A stretch of 64,000 bases of DNA from Neofusicoccum parvum (GCA_020912385.1 CP087207.1:3596001-3660000); one strand, 5' to 3'; positions 23,532-35,136 are shown, counted from the stretch's first letter. The notes: generated by a model from the sequence alone, not told the origin. Numbers and translations: made by a program.

Positions 23532-23888
23532 GTTCATGGGAGAAGTGTACGTCATCACTTCAGGGTCTTCGAACATTGAATCTGAAGATGGCGAGGACGG
23601 GAATAGACACCCTTGTCCAATCTTCTATGCTTCTGGAGTGACTCGCGTAGGAAGGGTAGACATTGCCACTGAGGCAATTTTACATGGTAGAGGATGATTC
23701 ATTGCATGGCATGCGGATTAAGGCTTCGGGATGAAGCATATCTTCATAAAATGCTAGGTAATCTCATGAGACTATTCTGCATTGGCTGAAAACCTCTAGA
23801 CCTACAGATAGAAATCAAGGGAAGGTCCTCTCTTCACCGTGCGTATATGTTGACACGCAGAACAAGATCTGAGACAATACTTGACCTT
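23532..23888. other. Convergent 3' intergenic region
   Basis: 357 bp between two gene ends. Nothing beyond likely terminator sequence. Confidence 0.5.
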
Positions 23889-26570
23889 CTACGCCTCTAT
23901 TGACTTCTTCAAGCGCCGGCGAAGCAACAAACCCGAAGCAAGGACAGCAACAGACGAAGAAGCCATCATCATCCCGGTAATCGACCTAAACCACCGTTAG
24001 CCATCTCCCTCGCTGCCGCAAATCAACCCGCAACACTCACGCATCAGCTTTCCAACCCCACCGCTCAAACGCCCCGACCGCGAAGAGCAACGAAAACACG
24101 TTGTACGCCAGCGTCCACACCACATTCCGCCGCGCCTGCCGCACGGTCAGCCTCGCCATCCGGAACATGCGCGGCAGGTACCGCAAGTCCTGGCGCGTCA
24201 GCAGCACGCTCCCGGCGCCCGGGGACCCGTCAGCGGCGCCGCCGCCGCCTCGTGGGAGGGAGAGCTGGATGCCGACGTCGGCGGCGGCCAGGGCGGGCGC
24301 GTCGTTGATGCCGTCGCCGACCATGGCGACGACGTGGCCTTGCGCCTGCAGCTCCGCGACGAAGGCGCGCTTGTCGCCGGGGAGGGCGCCGGAGGCGAGG
24401 ACTGGGATGGAGAGGAGCTTGGAGATGCGGTGGGCTTCGTGCGAGGAGTCGCCGGTGAGCTGGAGGGTGGGTTAGTTTGGGGAACGGGAGAGGGGGGTGG
24501 GAGTGCGGGTGTACCATGGTTAGGGTGAGGCCGCTGGCTTTTAGGTCCTGGATCACTTCGTTGGCTTCTGGGCGTGGGGTGTCCTGCGGGTCGCGTCAAC
24601 GTCTCGTCTCTACTGCATAGTGCGAGATCAGAACTTACTTGAAGAACAAGTCTGCCAACAAACTGACCATTCAGGCCGATGTAAACACAGACTCCTGAAC
24701 CGTGCTCTTTGTCTTCAGACGCAGACAGGGAGATGCCACGCGTTTCAAGTAGCTTCTGGTTACCGATAACCACACGATGCCTCGCGCATTTGCCCATTTC
24801 CACAACACACTCGACTCCCAATCCCAAGATTGTGTTGCGCGAAACCACTGTCTGCGCCATATCGGGTAGCTCCCCGCAATCATGCAGCTGCCTCACGGCC
24901 CACCCGAAAACCGCTCCAGCAACAGGATGTACCTCAGCGTCCGGTCCCTCCACAGCACAAATCAACTGCATCAACTCCTGATGCTTGACTTGGGGCGGGT
25001 TTTGCAATTCCCATTCCTCCACCCGCATCACTCCCCGCGTCAGCGTCCCGGTCTTATCTAGCACAACATGCGTAACCTCCGCCATCTTCTCAATTGCCTG
25101 CGCCCCTCCAGTCAGGAAAATGCCATTACCGCTCGCCAAATCTACTCTCCACGCAAGAGACGCGGCCAAGTCAGCAACTCAACACCACAACACAGCACTC
25201 CACTCACCCAGAAACGCCATCACAGCAGCCGGCACCGCCAACCCCAACGCACACGGACACGCCGCCGCCAGCACCGCCATCGCCCTCCTCGCCACCGCAT
25301 CCACCACTCCCCCCACCGCTCCACCACTCACCAGCACCCCCCTCCCCTCCACCACCGCACTCACCCCCGCCACCGCCAACACCCCGCCCACAAACCACCC
25401 CACCACCCCATCCACCCACTCCGTCCCCTCCCCCCGCCTCCCCACCGCCTCCCCAACACACCCCAGCACCCTCCCCACCGCCGACTCCTCCACCCCCCGC
25501 AGCACCACCACCCCCAACTCCCCCTCCCAGTTCTCGCTCCCCCCCGCCACCGTGTCCCCAACCCCGACCGCCACACCCCCCGCCTCCCCCGTCAGCTGCG
25601 CCGCGCTGACCCGCGACGCCCCCGCGACCACCACCCCGTCCGCCGGCACGCTCGCGAACGCCGGTACGGCCACCCGGTCGCGCGGCCGCAGCAGCGCGGC
25701 GGGCAGGAGCGTCTCGGCGCCGTGGACGCGCACGCGGACGAGGGCGGAGGCGGCGCGGAGGCGGAACAGCGCGGTCAGCGTGGCGGCGGCGGCGCGGCGG
25801 AGGCGGAGGGTGAGGGCGCGGACGGCGAGGAGGACGGCGAGGAGGGCGGTGGTGGATGGGAGGGGGGTGGGGAGGGAGGGGGCGCGGAGGAGGGAGGGGG
25901 CGGAGACGGCGAGGCTGAGGAGTTGGGTCAGGGAGGTGAGGGTGTGGGTGGTGGGGTGGAGGGAGAGGAGGGCGCGGAGGCCGGAGGCGTGGATGGGGCG
26001 GGCGGGGTGGGCTTGCAGGAGGGTGGAGAGGAGGAGGGTGAGGGTTGCGGTGGTGCGGGCGGCGGGGGCGGGGCCGAGGGCGTGGGTGAGGAGGCCGGTG
26101 CGGTGGAGGAGGGTGGTGAGGGCGATGAGGGCGGTGTAGAGGAGGACGCCGCGGAGGGTGTGCTGGAGTGTTGCGAGCTCGTCGCGGTGCTGGAGCATCT
26201 GGAGGGTCTCCTGCAGCGAGCGGCCGCCGGGTTTGGCTTCGTAGCCGAGCTGCTCGATTGCGCGGACGATGGCGTCAAGGGATACTTTGGATTCGTCGTA
26301 CGCGAGCGTGGCCTGGTTGAATTGCAGCGAGACTGCTACTCTGGAGACTCCCTCCATGCTTCGGATTGTCTCTTCGACCTTTAACGAGCAGGCGCTGCAG
26401 AACATGCCGGTGATTGAAATCTTGGCTGCGCCATACTGGGAGCTGCATGGCTCTGTCGAGGCGTATTGGTCCTGTGTGGCATCGCTGTCGGTAAGGCCTA
26501 GTACATCCAAAGCCTCGTACGTTCCGATGAATCTGCTTAAGAGATAAGCTACCAAAACGCAACAAGCCAT
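23889..26570 (-). CDS. Copper-transporting P1B-type ATPase
   Basis: Five exons (26570-25208, 25141-24639, 24583-24515, 24459-24041, 23985-23889) give 816 aa. One heavy-metal domain (about residues 48-115) carries the metal site MFCSAC. Four hydrophobic helices follow, then the actuator domain with LTGEAGG, the metal channel motif CPC ([11 protein letters not shown]), the phosphorylation site DKTGTLTRG, the HP motif (AEVHPVAGA), the hinge [10 protein letters not shown] and the final helix pair ending in TGMMMASS. It pumps Cu(I) out of the cytosol, in fungi usually into the Golgi for secreted oxidases or out of the cell. The actuator reads TGEA instead of the common TGES. With a single metal domain it is short for a fungal copper pump, and the N-terminus could extend through unseen exons. 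The central third is extreme in GC skew. Confidence 0.92.
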
Positions 26571-27293
26571 GGGACTTTGAGGGATTGTTTGAGAGCTAAA
26601 GTGAAGGATAGGGGTAGGTTATCGAAAGGCAGAACGGCAAGCCGACTCGATGGAAATGAAGACTCTCAGCAGCGAACAGACGCGGAGCCACCAGCGAAGT
26701 CAACCGAGGGAGAGCTCGCACGCATATCTCAGCAGTCTATGATATCATCCCTTCAGTCAGTACTCCGCAAACCCATCCACGTCTTGGCAAGTCAAGTATT
26801 TCTGACCGAGACCCACAGCTGCGGCTATTTCTCTTTCCCCTCTCGCCCTGAACGAGACATGCGGGCCGCACCCAACGCGAGACTCATGGACATCGGGATG
26901 CGAAGGGAGATGGCGAACCCACAAGCAACCTCCAATACCGATGTGATCCTGAACGAGAAGGCCCCGCCGCGCTGCCCCAATCCCATCACCTCTCGATGAC
27001 GCAGCCGGTGCAAGCATCGACGACCGTTTAAGCACTCTGATCCGCAAAGGGCAAGATGCGGGGAACAGCATGGTTGTGTATAAGGCATGCGGTGCGGAAA
27101 AGCTGCATCCGAATCCCCGCAGTCACCTTTCTCTGACACGAGACAGCACCCCCCGGATTGACGTCCACCCCCGCATTTGCATCGTCGTCAAGGAGCAACG
27201 AGAAATATATTAACCGTCCCGCTCTAGCTAAGCAATTCGCAAAAGACTGCCCGCGGTTCCAACTCTGTAATCACTCGCCGAACCTCCGCGACC
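26571..27293. promoter_or_regulatory. Shared upstream region of the copper ATPase and LinD-like genes
   Basis: A 723-bp divergent region. No supported gene inside. An ATATTAA element at 27206-27212 lies 80 bases before the plus-strand start. Confidence 0.45.
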
Positions 27294-29451
27294 ATGCACC
27301 AACGCGCCGACAGCGGCTTCTCGTCCGCCAACGGAACAGGCCTCGCGAAGGCCAACGGGAAAAGCGAGCCCAGTAAGCCCCTCACAACATCTTGTTGAAC
27401 ACCAACGGCCGCAAACCCCCAGCTCAACGAGGAACCCATTCGCAAAAACCAAAAAAAAAAGAAGCACAAGCTAACCCGCCCCCAGCCCTCAACCACCTCA
27501 TCCCCCCCACCGCCGGCACCAGCCCGCACCGTCTCCGCACCCAGCACCGCACGCTCGTCCTCTGGGCCGCCCTCGCGCTGTCCGCCGCGCTCGCCTTCCA
27601 CCTGCCGCTGCCGCTGAGCCCGCCCCAGCGCGCCGCGCTGCTGGGCCTCGCCTTCCCGGGCGCCGGGTACGTGGCGTGCGCGAACGTCGCGGGCGGCGCG
27701 CTGCTGGCGCTGACGCTGGCGACGCAGCCGCTCGCGCTGTTCGCGTGGTTCGGCGCCGGCGGCGTGGCCTTCGTCGTCCTGCACTGGGGCCTGGCTGCCG
27801 TGGGCGCGTACCTCGCGGCTGGCGAAGCGGTGTTCGCGCCCGCGGCTGTGCTGGACCTGGCGGTGCTGGCGGCGGGGTTTGTGTATGCGCGGGTGGGTGC
27901 GGAGCGCGCGCGGCGGGAGGGCGAGCGGCGGCGGCTGCGCCGTAATGAGTATCTCCCGGCTGCGGTGCGGCGGTTGGAGGGCTTTGCGGTGGCGACGCCG
28001 TCGGGGGCACGGGAGATGGAGATGCCGGCGCTGCGGAGCTTGCAGTATATTGTTGAGACGAGCCTGAAGGACGTCGACGACTTCTCTGATATCGATACCG
28101 TGGACCAGTTCCAGACGGCGGCACGGCGCTACAAGCTGTACGAGCGGATGTACGTGCTGGCGGCGTACCTGGGCACGCACGCGCCGAACGCCCACGGGCC
28201 GGTCAAGCGCGCGTACGAGCGGCTGGTCGAGAAGTCGCTGACGCCGGCGTCGGTGGGGTTCTGGCGCTGGGAGCGGCTGTGGGGCCGCTTCTCGACTGAA
28301 TGCGACCCCGTCGCGCGCGACAACGTCATGGTGACGGGGTTCCTGCTGAAGGGCGTCGCGCTGTACACGGCGCTGACGGGCGACGCGCGGTACACGCAGC
28401 CGGGGGCGCTGCGCTTCCGCGTCGCCGAGGGGAGGGAGTATGCGTACGACCTGCACAGCATGGACGAGGCGGTGGTGCGCCAGTGGGCGAGCAACCCCTG
28501 GTGCCTGTTCCCCTGCGAGCCCGGCTGGATCTACACCATGTGCAACCTGCAGGGCCGCATCGGCCAGACCGTGTACGACCGCACGTTCGGCACCGCGCGC
28601 GCGCAGGACACGGCCCGCCGCTTCGAGGCCAGCCTGGACGCAAACTTCACCGAGCCCGACGGCAGCCCGTTGACCATCCGCAGCGAGCCGACCGGCTTCA
28701 CCGTCCCGGGCCTCTGCGGCGCCATCAACGTGCTGGCTGTGAGCATGCTGTGCCGCGGCCACCTGGACCACGTCGCCCGCCGGTGCTACGCCGTCTTCCG
28801 CGAGGAGAACGTGCGCCTGGATGCCGCGACTGGTGATGTTGAGCTGGTCGGCTTGGTCGGCGCCGACAAGATCGACCCCGGGAACTACAAGTCGTCCGAC
28901 GCGTTTCTGTATGGCCAGCTGGCCGTTGTGGCCGGCGAGTTCGGCGACGAGGCCGTGCGCGTGGCCTGCGTGAACCACCTGAAGCGGACGGTGGGCACCG
29001 TCACGCTGCCGTCCGGCGCCACCCGGCTGCGGGGCGTGTCCGACCTGGTGCACAGCCTGTTCACGCGCGCGCAGTTCATCGGGTTCGAGGACTGGAAGAC
29101 CGTTATTGAGAAGGTTCGTGTGATGATTGTTTCGTGTCTGCGTCTGCTTTGCTAACGGCGAGTCTCCAGGGCCCGCCCAAGACCACCCTCGACGGCCCGA
29201 TTCTGTCGGCTGTGCCGTACCCCGGAGTGCTCGTTGCGAAGGCTTGGTCGCACACCTCTGCGGATCTGGACCTCGTGCTGTATCCCTCGGACCGGAACGG
29301 CGTCTTCGAGCTTGGCGTGGAGAAGCTGCAGCCCCGTGGGCATTATCGAATCAGTCCGGACCAGACTGTCGTTGCGGATGAGGAAGGCCGCGTGGAGTTT
29401 TCTGTCACGATCGAAGGACGGACTGAGGTTAAAATAACTCCCGTTTCGTAA
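27294..29451 (+). CDS. Membrane protein with linalool dehydratase/isomerase-like domain
   Basis: Three exons (27294-27372, 27486-29113, 29170-29451) encode 662 aa. The first intron contains a poly-A run and ends after a CTAAC branch site. Residues about 40-150 form three or four hydrophobic helices. The remaining 500 residues are a soluble domain with DVDDFSDIDT, YKLYERMYVLAAYL, PCEPGWIYTMCN, TGFTVPGLCGAIN, NYKSSDAFLYGQLA and a final beta-rich part. The spacing of two cysteines in the CEP...CN segment, with upstream Asp and Tyr residues, resembles bacterial linalool dehydratase-isomerase (LinD, Ldi family, an alpha6-alpha6 barrel). Fungal members of this family are not characterised to my knowledge. 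The reaction, possibly hydration or isomerisation of a terpene or fatty chain, is inference. Confidence 0.78.
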
Positions 29452-29523
29452 ACATTTCATTGGGTGGTAACCACCTTGCAACACTTGAATGATTTGTAGA
29501 AGTCACGGGGATGGACTTTCACT

Positions 29524-31366
29524 TCAGTAACCTGGGGCTTGTGAGGAAGGATAAACAGGGTACGAAGATGCCACTACATCAATTGTCAGCTAAGGCTTCA
29601 GTAGTGGTCGGAAGACGGGTAGATCTTACGTGACGAGCACTGCAGGAAGGGATACTTCCTGAAGAAAGCACTGCTCAGCTTCCAGCCCTTGAACCTCTTG
29701 TCTGTCTTGGCAGTGATGCACGGGCTTGGCGAGGAACCCTGTAAATCAGAGCAGGGGTTGACGGTGCAGTCCATGCTTGCGGGAGAGTCCATGCGGCGGG
29801 CGATGATGTCGCAGAGGTCGCGGTTCTGGATCTGGAGGATCCGGAGCGTGTACTCCTGCTGGGAGAACTTGAAGGGCTTTTCGGCATCTTCGGGTCGCGG
29901 GGCGTCCGGGTACGGCTTTGGGGAAGGGTTGTACATCTTGAGGGCGATCTGCTGCTCGGGAACGTCGACGACGGTCATGTTGATGACGTCCTCGGTCATC
30001 TCGTCGAGGTCGTAGAAGCTGCTGTGGAATATCATCTGGTCGCGTAGAGAAGGCCAGGCAATCATGTCGACCACGAGCGGGCGCGTGCTGGTGGCCCACG
30101 GAGGGCATTCGGTGTCGAGTTCGTCGGGAAGATCCGGAGGCTTTGCGCAGCCAAGCATGATGCGGCATGTGACGACTGACTTGAGGAACTCCCTCGCGCC
30201 CTGTAGGCAGTGAGTATTTGTCGGAACACGAGCAGGGAAGATGACAAACCTCCAGCATGTTGATGAAGCGGCCCAGGCCCACGTCGTCGAACATCATGTG
30301 CACGGCGATCTCGGCCAAGCGCTCGACCATGCTCTTCTCAATCATCTGCTCGACGGCAGCGCCACGCTCCACCTTGCAGCTTCGTGACCTGAGCGCGTAC
30401 TGGATGCAGGCATTCTCGATCTTCTGCGACAGGAAGTTGGCGTACGAGCGGCTCATCCAGGCGTCCAGCACGGCATGGTTCGGCAGCGAGATCTGCGGCA
30501 GGCCGGCAATGGGGATGGCAAAGGCATTGCAGAGCTCCTGGGGGGTCTTGGCGGTGCCGGGGAAGCCGGGACACGCCTCTCGCGCCGCGGTGGTGGTGGT
30601 GGTCTGGAAGAGCTGCGACAGGTCGACGGCGGGCGAGGCGGCGTGGGCGGCGGGGCCCTGCAGGCGCGGATCCAGGCGCTGGCAACCGGCGGACGACGAG
30701 GCGCCCGATTCGGACGACTCGGCGTGCAGGTCGACAAAAGCCTCGTCGCCAGGCGAGCCGTCGCGATGGCCTGGAGCGAGGGCGTCGCCCGCCGCATCCG
30801 ACGAGCCAAAGCGAGCAGCGCCAGCCCGGCCCGACGCACTCGAGCACTTCCGACGCTTGCTGGCGCCACCAGTGCCCCCAGCCGGCGCCGCCTCCGCCGC
30901 CTCCTTCGCCAGCATCTTCTGGAAAATGGGATCGTCTGCACCGCGTCAGCCTCCGATCCTGCAGCTCCTGGTGCTCCTGGCGCTCCTGGTGCTCCGCCTC
31001 CCACGTGACACCCCCCAAAAAAACACAAACACACAGCAAACCCAACTCACCGGCCGCGCTGTCCGCCGCGCCGCTCAGGCTCAGCAGCTTCTTGCGCATG
31101 CGCAGCAGCGCCTCGCGCAGCGCGCGGTTCTCGTCGACCAGGCCCTCGCTGACGGCCAGCAGCCGCGCCGCGTCCACCTGCCCCGTCCGCTCGCACCCGT
31201 CGCGCAGCGCCCGCATGTCGGCCCCCAGCCGGTCCAGCGCCGGCCCGCCCCCCATCGCCGCCTTCTTCTCGCGCAGGCACTGCTGCGAGATGCGGTTCTG
31301 CTTGCGCTTGCGCTGCGCCGCCGCCGCCGCGTCGTCGGGCGGCGGGTGCGCGGGTTTGGATTGCAT
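29524..31366 (-). CDS. bZIP transcription factor with DUF3425
   Basis: Four exons (31366-31051, 30935-30250, 30200-29630, 29573-29524) give 540 aa. The basic region sits near residues 18-38: NRISQQCLR follows the N-x7-R rule, preceded by KRKQ. A leucine-rich helix follows after a Gly-rich break (LLAVSEGLVDENRALREALL). The middle is disordered and Ser/Ala-rich. The DUF3425 region (about 240-500) contains ISLPNHAVLDAWMSRSYA, MFDDVGLGRFINMLE and DMIAWPSLRDQMI, a layout common in AP-1-like fungal regulators. The last exon is joined by a clean intron (29629-29574, branch GCTGAC), giving SSLASSYPVYPSSQAPGY at the end; reading through instead gives a slightly different tail and a stop at 29598. It is a nuclear DNA-binding regulator; targets unknown. 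Confidence 0.87.
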
Positions 31367-32159
31367 GGTGCGTGGTTGGCCGGCGTGTCCGGAGGGAGGG
31401 GGAGAGGTGTGTGCCGCGGTCGGCGGAGGGGACTTGGGGTTGGGAGCGAAGGTGCTCGGGTTGGGGACGAGGGTGAGGGTGTTTGGGTGAAAACGAGGAT
31501 GCAGTGGGTAGAGGCAGATAAGGCCAGGAACGCTCCGGTCGGGATCTCGGGCGACAAGGGCCTCGCGAGCAAGGGGACGGCGCAACTAGACGAATTGTGG
31601 GGGATGTGCGTATATGTAGGCGTAGGCGCGATCGAGAACGCACGCGCTTGGGTAGAGCAGAGAGGCGAGCGACCGGAAGTACGACGTAGCTGCCCAGCTA
31701 ATCCCATCCCGCATCGGCCCGCGGCTGAAACATTCCAAACACGGCCACGCTTGGCCAATGGCGGGCCTCGCCGTCGTAAACCCCGCACCCGTTCGGGTGC
31801 GCGAAGCCAACCACCGCCCGCTGTTAGCTCTGCCTAGCTCCTGCTCCCCTTTTGGCGCGGGGGCGGTGGCGGCCCGGAAGCACGGCGGTGGATGTGAGGC
31901 ATCCTCGATCCGCCGGAAGAGAGGGGAGAGACACGGGACGGACTGCCCACCGCTGTGCTCGTCGGCCCGAATCGGGTGCTGGTCGCTATATACAACGAGC
32001 GGCCTCTCTTTTCTTTTTCTCTGGCGTATACTCTAAACAGCAGGTGCACGTCCGGCCAACGACCCCCTTTTCAGCTGTGCTGGGGATCGGAGATCGCAGC
32101 CAGGATTGCGCCCCACTTGCGCGTATAAGCATTCGTGTATAGCAGCCTCGCCCCCAATA
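31367..32159. other. Upstream region of the bZIP gene
   Basis: 793 bp between the bZIP start and the end of the phosphotransferase gene, both on the minus strand. The minus frame remains open upstream of the bZIP ATG to 31585, but with proline-rich leader-like residues. Confidence 0.45.
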
Positions 32160-33272
32160 TCAAAAAGCTTCCCCGGCGCCACCTCGCCTGCCGTCTCTGT
32201 ACCCACCACCACCACGACCGACCCTCCCGCCTCTCCCTCCCACATCCGCCTTCATCCCCGCCCCACCATCCCCAACCAACGCCCCATCCCTCACCAGCAC
32301 CGCCTTCGCCTTCCGATCCTCCACCCTCTTGAAAAACTCCACCCCCAGCACCTTGCTCTCCGCGTCGCCCTCGGTCAGAATCACATTATTCGCCGACCGG
32401 TAAAACACCACCCCGGCCGCCATCGCCCGCGCCAGATCCACGTACACCAGCACCCGCGACGAGCTCCGCATCCCGGAGATGACCGGCTGCCGCGTCTCGG
32501 CTTCGTCGCCGTCGCCATCTTCCTCCAGCGCCTCGAACCCCGCCGGCAGCCCTGCCGCCAGGTGCACGTGGTTGCGGCCCATGGGCCGCAGTCCGCCCGA
32601 CGCGAGGATGGCCGGCCACGCCGCCGCCGTAGTGCCGTGCACGCAGACGGCCGGCAGGTCGGGCGTCGAGGCCGTGAGCGGCGTGAGGAGCGTGGCCGAC
32701 GAGACGCTGCTGATGCTGTGACCTTGGTTGGCGCGGATCAGGTAGGCCGAGGCGTCGTCGGGGCTGGTGGCTGCGGGCGGGGCGGGCGCGTCCGGGCTGG
32801 TGTCTGTCGATGGGGTGGGCGCGGCGGGGGTTTCTGGGGCGGTGGCGGAGGGGGCCTCGGAGATGGGGATTAGGGAGAAGCGTTGCTTGTCGTTGGAAGT
32901 GACGATGGCGCGGAGCTCGGGGAAGGTGACTTTGAGGGATTTCATGGTGTTGGTTTGGAGCTGGGTGGGGGAGTTAGTGGGTTGGGTGAGGTAGAGCTTG
33001 GTGAGGTAGACGGGTGAGGTAGACGGTTGCAAGAAGAGAAGCCGGGAAAGGAAACGGCCGAGATGTACTGCGCATCCGCGAAGAGAAAGAAGATTTTGAG
33101 AATCACGTACCAGATCTTGCACGCTCACATAACCGCCCGGCCCCAGCTTCAGTCCCTCGTCTTCAGCCGAGTGGCGCAGAATCCTGCTCATCTTCTTCGA
33201 CACCTGCACGTCCCTGGGCAGCGGACCTCTGCCACCTCTCCCGCCGCCACGACCTTTGCCGCGTGAAGACAT
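32160..33272 (-). CDS. TPT1: tRNA 2'-phosphotransferase
   Basis: Two exons (33272-33111, 32960-32160; a 150-bp in-frame intron) encode 320 aa. It removes the 2'-phosphate left at the splice junction of tRNAs, using NAD+ as acceptor. Signature residues are all visible: SRILRH near residue 30 (Arg and His), GGYVSVQDL, NDKQRFSL, YLIRANQGHS (NAD-binding Arg), VCVHGT, MGRNHVHLA and FYRSANNVILTEG with the last catalytic Arg. The N-terminus is Gly/Arg-rich ([13 protein letters not shown]) and the C-terminus ends in another Gly/Arg stretch. A 35-residue Pro/Ala/Thr/Ser insert lies before the NAD motif. The frame stays open upstream of the chosen start, to an ATG at 33473, but the residues there look untranslated. 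Confidence 0.93.
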   Translation of the reverse strand: MSSRGKGRGGGRGGRGPLPRDVQVSKKMSRILRHSAEDEGLKLGPGGYVSVQDLVRDSQNLLSLRGCAVHLGRFLSRLLFLQPSTSPVYLTKLYLTQPTNSPTQLQTNTMKSLKVTFPELRAIVTSNDKQRFSLIPISEAPSATAPETPAAPTPSTDTSPDAPAPPAATSPDDASAYLIRANQGHSISSVSSATLLTPLTASTPDLPAVCVHGTTAAAWPAILASGGLRPMGRNHVHLAAGLPAGFEALEEDGDGDEAETRQPVISGMRSSSRVLVYVDLARAMAAGVVFYRSANNVILTEGDAESKVLGVEFFKRVEDRKAKAVLVRDGALVGDGGAGMKADVGGRGGRVGRGGGGYRDGRRGGAGEAF

Positions 33273-33618
33273 GCTCCTGGAGAACGGGCCGGCGAGTCGC
33301 TGGTTGGTGAGGCTTCGTTGTTGGGACCACGTGATTAGCTTGACGCTTCGCGCTGGTCCGGTGTGAAGAGCGTGGTGAGGCAGTTCTGGAGCAAGGTTGG
33401 GTGTCGGAAGCTGAATTTTGTAGTTGCCTTGGACGGGATCCGAACATGAGTCATGCAAGGGTCCAGCGGCCACGACTTCTCGCTCGGTGACGCTATTTCA
33501 GTCACCGGAGACTCGCACGAAAAGGATTATCATTTCTTGATTATCTACTTCGTCTACTCGCTGACTCACATCCTGAAACAGAAAATGTGCAGCTCCGCCC
33601 ACACTTCATTCGACTTGC
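33273..33618. other. Intergenic region
   Basis: 346 bp upstream of the phosphotransferase and downstream of the next minus-strand gene. Nothing supported. Confidence 0.5.
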
Positions 33619-35136
33619 TTAGGCTGGTCCCAAGCTTCGTGCAATCATTGCGGCGTTGAGTTCTGGATCGTACCGAAGATCCCGAAGTCTGTCATCTGCA
33701 TCCCACTCTGGTACTTTCCACCTCAGGACCTCTCCGGTTTCAAGGACATCCGCCGTCCTGGCCATTTCCTTGGCTTCTCTGAGCCACTGATCCCAAGAAG
33801 CCGTGCGCGGAGCTACGTCGCCGAGTTGGATCCAATCGGTTCCCTTGGTCAGGACGACGGTTTTCCAGAGAGCCTGTGCAAAGGAATCGCTCTCTGTGTC
33901 GTCATCCTGCTCGAACTCCTCATCTTGGATTTTGTAGTGTGCCATGTTCCAATGAATGCAGAGTGGAAGGGCCGTGATAAGACCGTGCGCAAGCGTGTTG
34001 AAGCTGTAAGCAATGGTGAAAAGTAGTTGGGTTTTTCTCTGTGAGTTCGCAAGCACAATTATGCCGAATCCCAGGAGAAACCACGAGACAAGTGTCAAGA
34101 GCAACCGCGCTATTTTGTTGTCCGTGATGTAGAACAATTCATTGAACCGGAAAAAGATTTCTTCTGCCAGTTGCCCGCTGCACCTGACGACAGCGAAGCT
34201 TCCGTTCGGACGAGTGATGACCACATCGCCGATTTCGGGGTGTCAACCACATTGGCCCGTAATCACGTGTTTTGTTTGCTTTTGCTTATACACGCGTTCT
34301 TTCTTTACTTTTTACCGCACCATACACCTATCCCCACACACCTTATTTACCCCATTTATGCGTATTTCCGTAAATCCGATTATTACACGTATATAGCAGG
34401 CCTCAGTAGTAACAATGAGAAAACCAGCGGTGTATTTCTTTCTCGCGCCGTTCGACACGGGGTTATCCATGAGCACCAACTCTCCACGCTGCAATTTGTA
34501 GTAGCTGAGGAGTCCGCAGATGCTCGATAAGGAGGAAAGCATGACGGTTGCCGAGACTCCAAACCAGTCGTTTTCGAGAACCGACACGGTCAGAAGCAGT
34601 ACAGAGAACACAAACTCTGTGATTTGGAGTACTGCGCTTGGTCCTGTTGATTTAGGAGAGCTCGTCATACTGGTATCGCTTTCTTTCTCAATCGATATAC
34701 ATTGGACCGTATAGAGCCCAGCGTGGTCAAGCCTCGGGCTGCAGGACTCGTCAGCTTCTGGGAAAGTTGTTACAGAGGGAACAGAATCACACAATTACCC
34801 GATGACTAATCCAGCATAATAGGATAAACCGACGACGTCTTGTCCGGAGTACACGCTGGTGACTCTTGCTTCCCCAGGGTTTAGACGGGATGCTCCGGCC
34901 AGTTTGAGGAGAGCTTGTGGTGCTGGAGTAAGGCGGGGAAGAAGCGTTAGCTTTGAGAAAGTGGTGAACTGAGCGTTTGCTTGGACAAGATCATTCGCCA
35001 TGACAACAGCAAAGACTGCCGCGAATCTTAGGCTGAGGTTCTCAAGTCCGTTGATAAAGTAGCTGGAGACCATGTTGTTTAGGGCGATGTTGAAGACAAG
35101 GCTCGATGAAAGATTTTCCAATGTGACGAGGCTCAT
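33619..35136 (-). CDS. Uncharacterised fungal integral membrane protein
   Basis: Exon 1 (35136-34799) joins exon 2 through a 60-bp intron (34798-34739) with matching phase. A further exon covers about 34190-33619. The junction between exons 2 and 3 lies in an AT-rich stretch (34240-34400), and I could not fix it. Hydrophobic helices: LRFAAVFAVVMA and DVVGLSYYAGLVI in exon 1, ITEFVFSVLLLT and VSATVMLSSLSSICGLL in exon 2, LLLTLVSWFLLGFGIIVLA and LFTIAYSFNTLAHGLI in exon 3, then a soluble acidic C-terminus. This looks like one of the many unnamed membrane protein families of moulds. It shares a 174-bp upstream region with the membrane gene on the plus strand. Role unknown. Confidence 0.65.

Noticed and set aside
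25068..26384. 438-codon open frame on the plus strand
   Set aside because: It is antisense to the copper ATPase and consists of His/Pro/Arg then Glu/Gly runs caused by the GC-skew flip.
27224..29053. 609-codon open frame on the minus strand
   Set aside because: It is exactly antisense to the LinD-like gene. Its residues are mostly R, A, H and V from GC-rich third positions, without motif or helix pattern.
30257..31837. 526-codon open frame on the plus strand
   Set aside because: It is antisense to the bZIP gene, with shadow-type composition.
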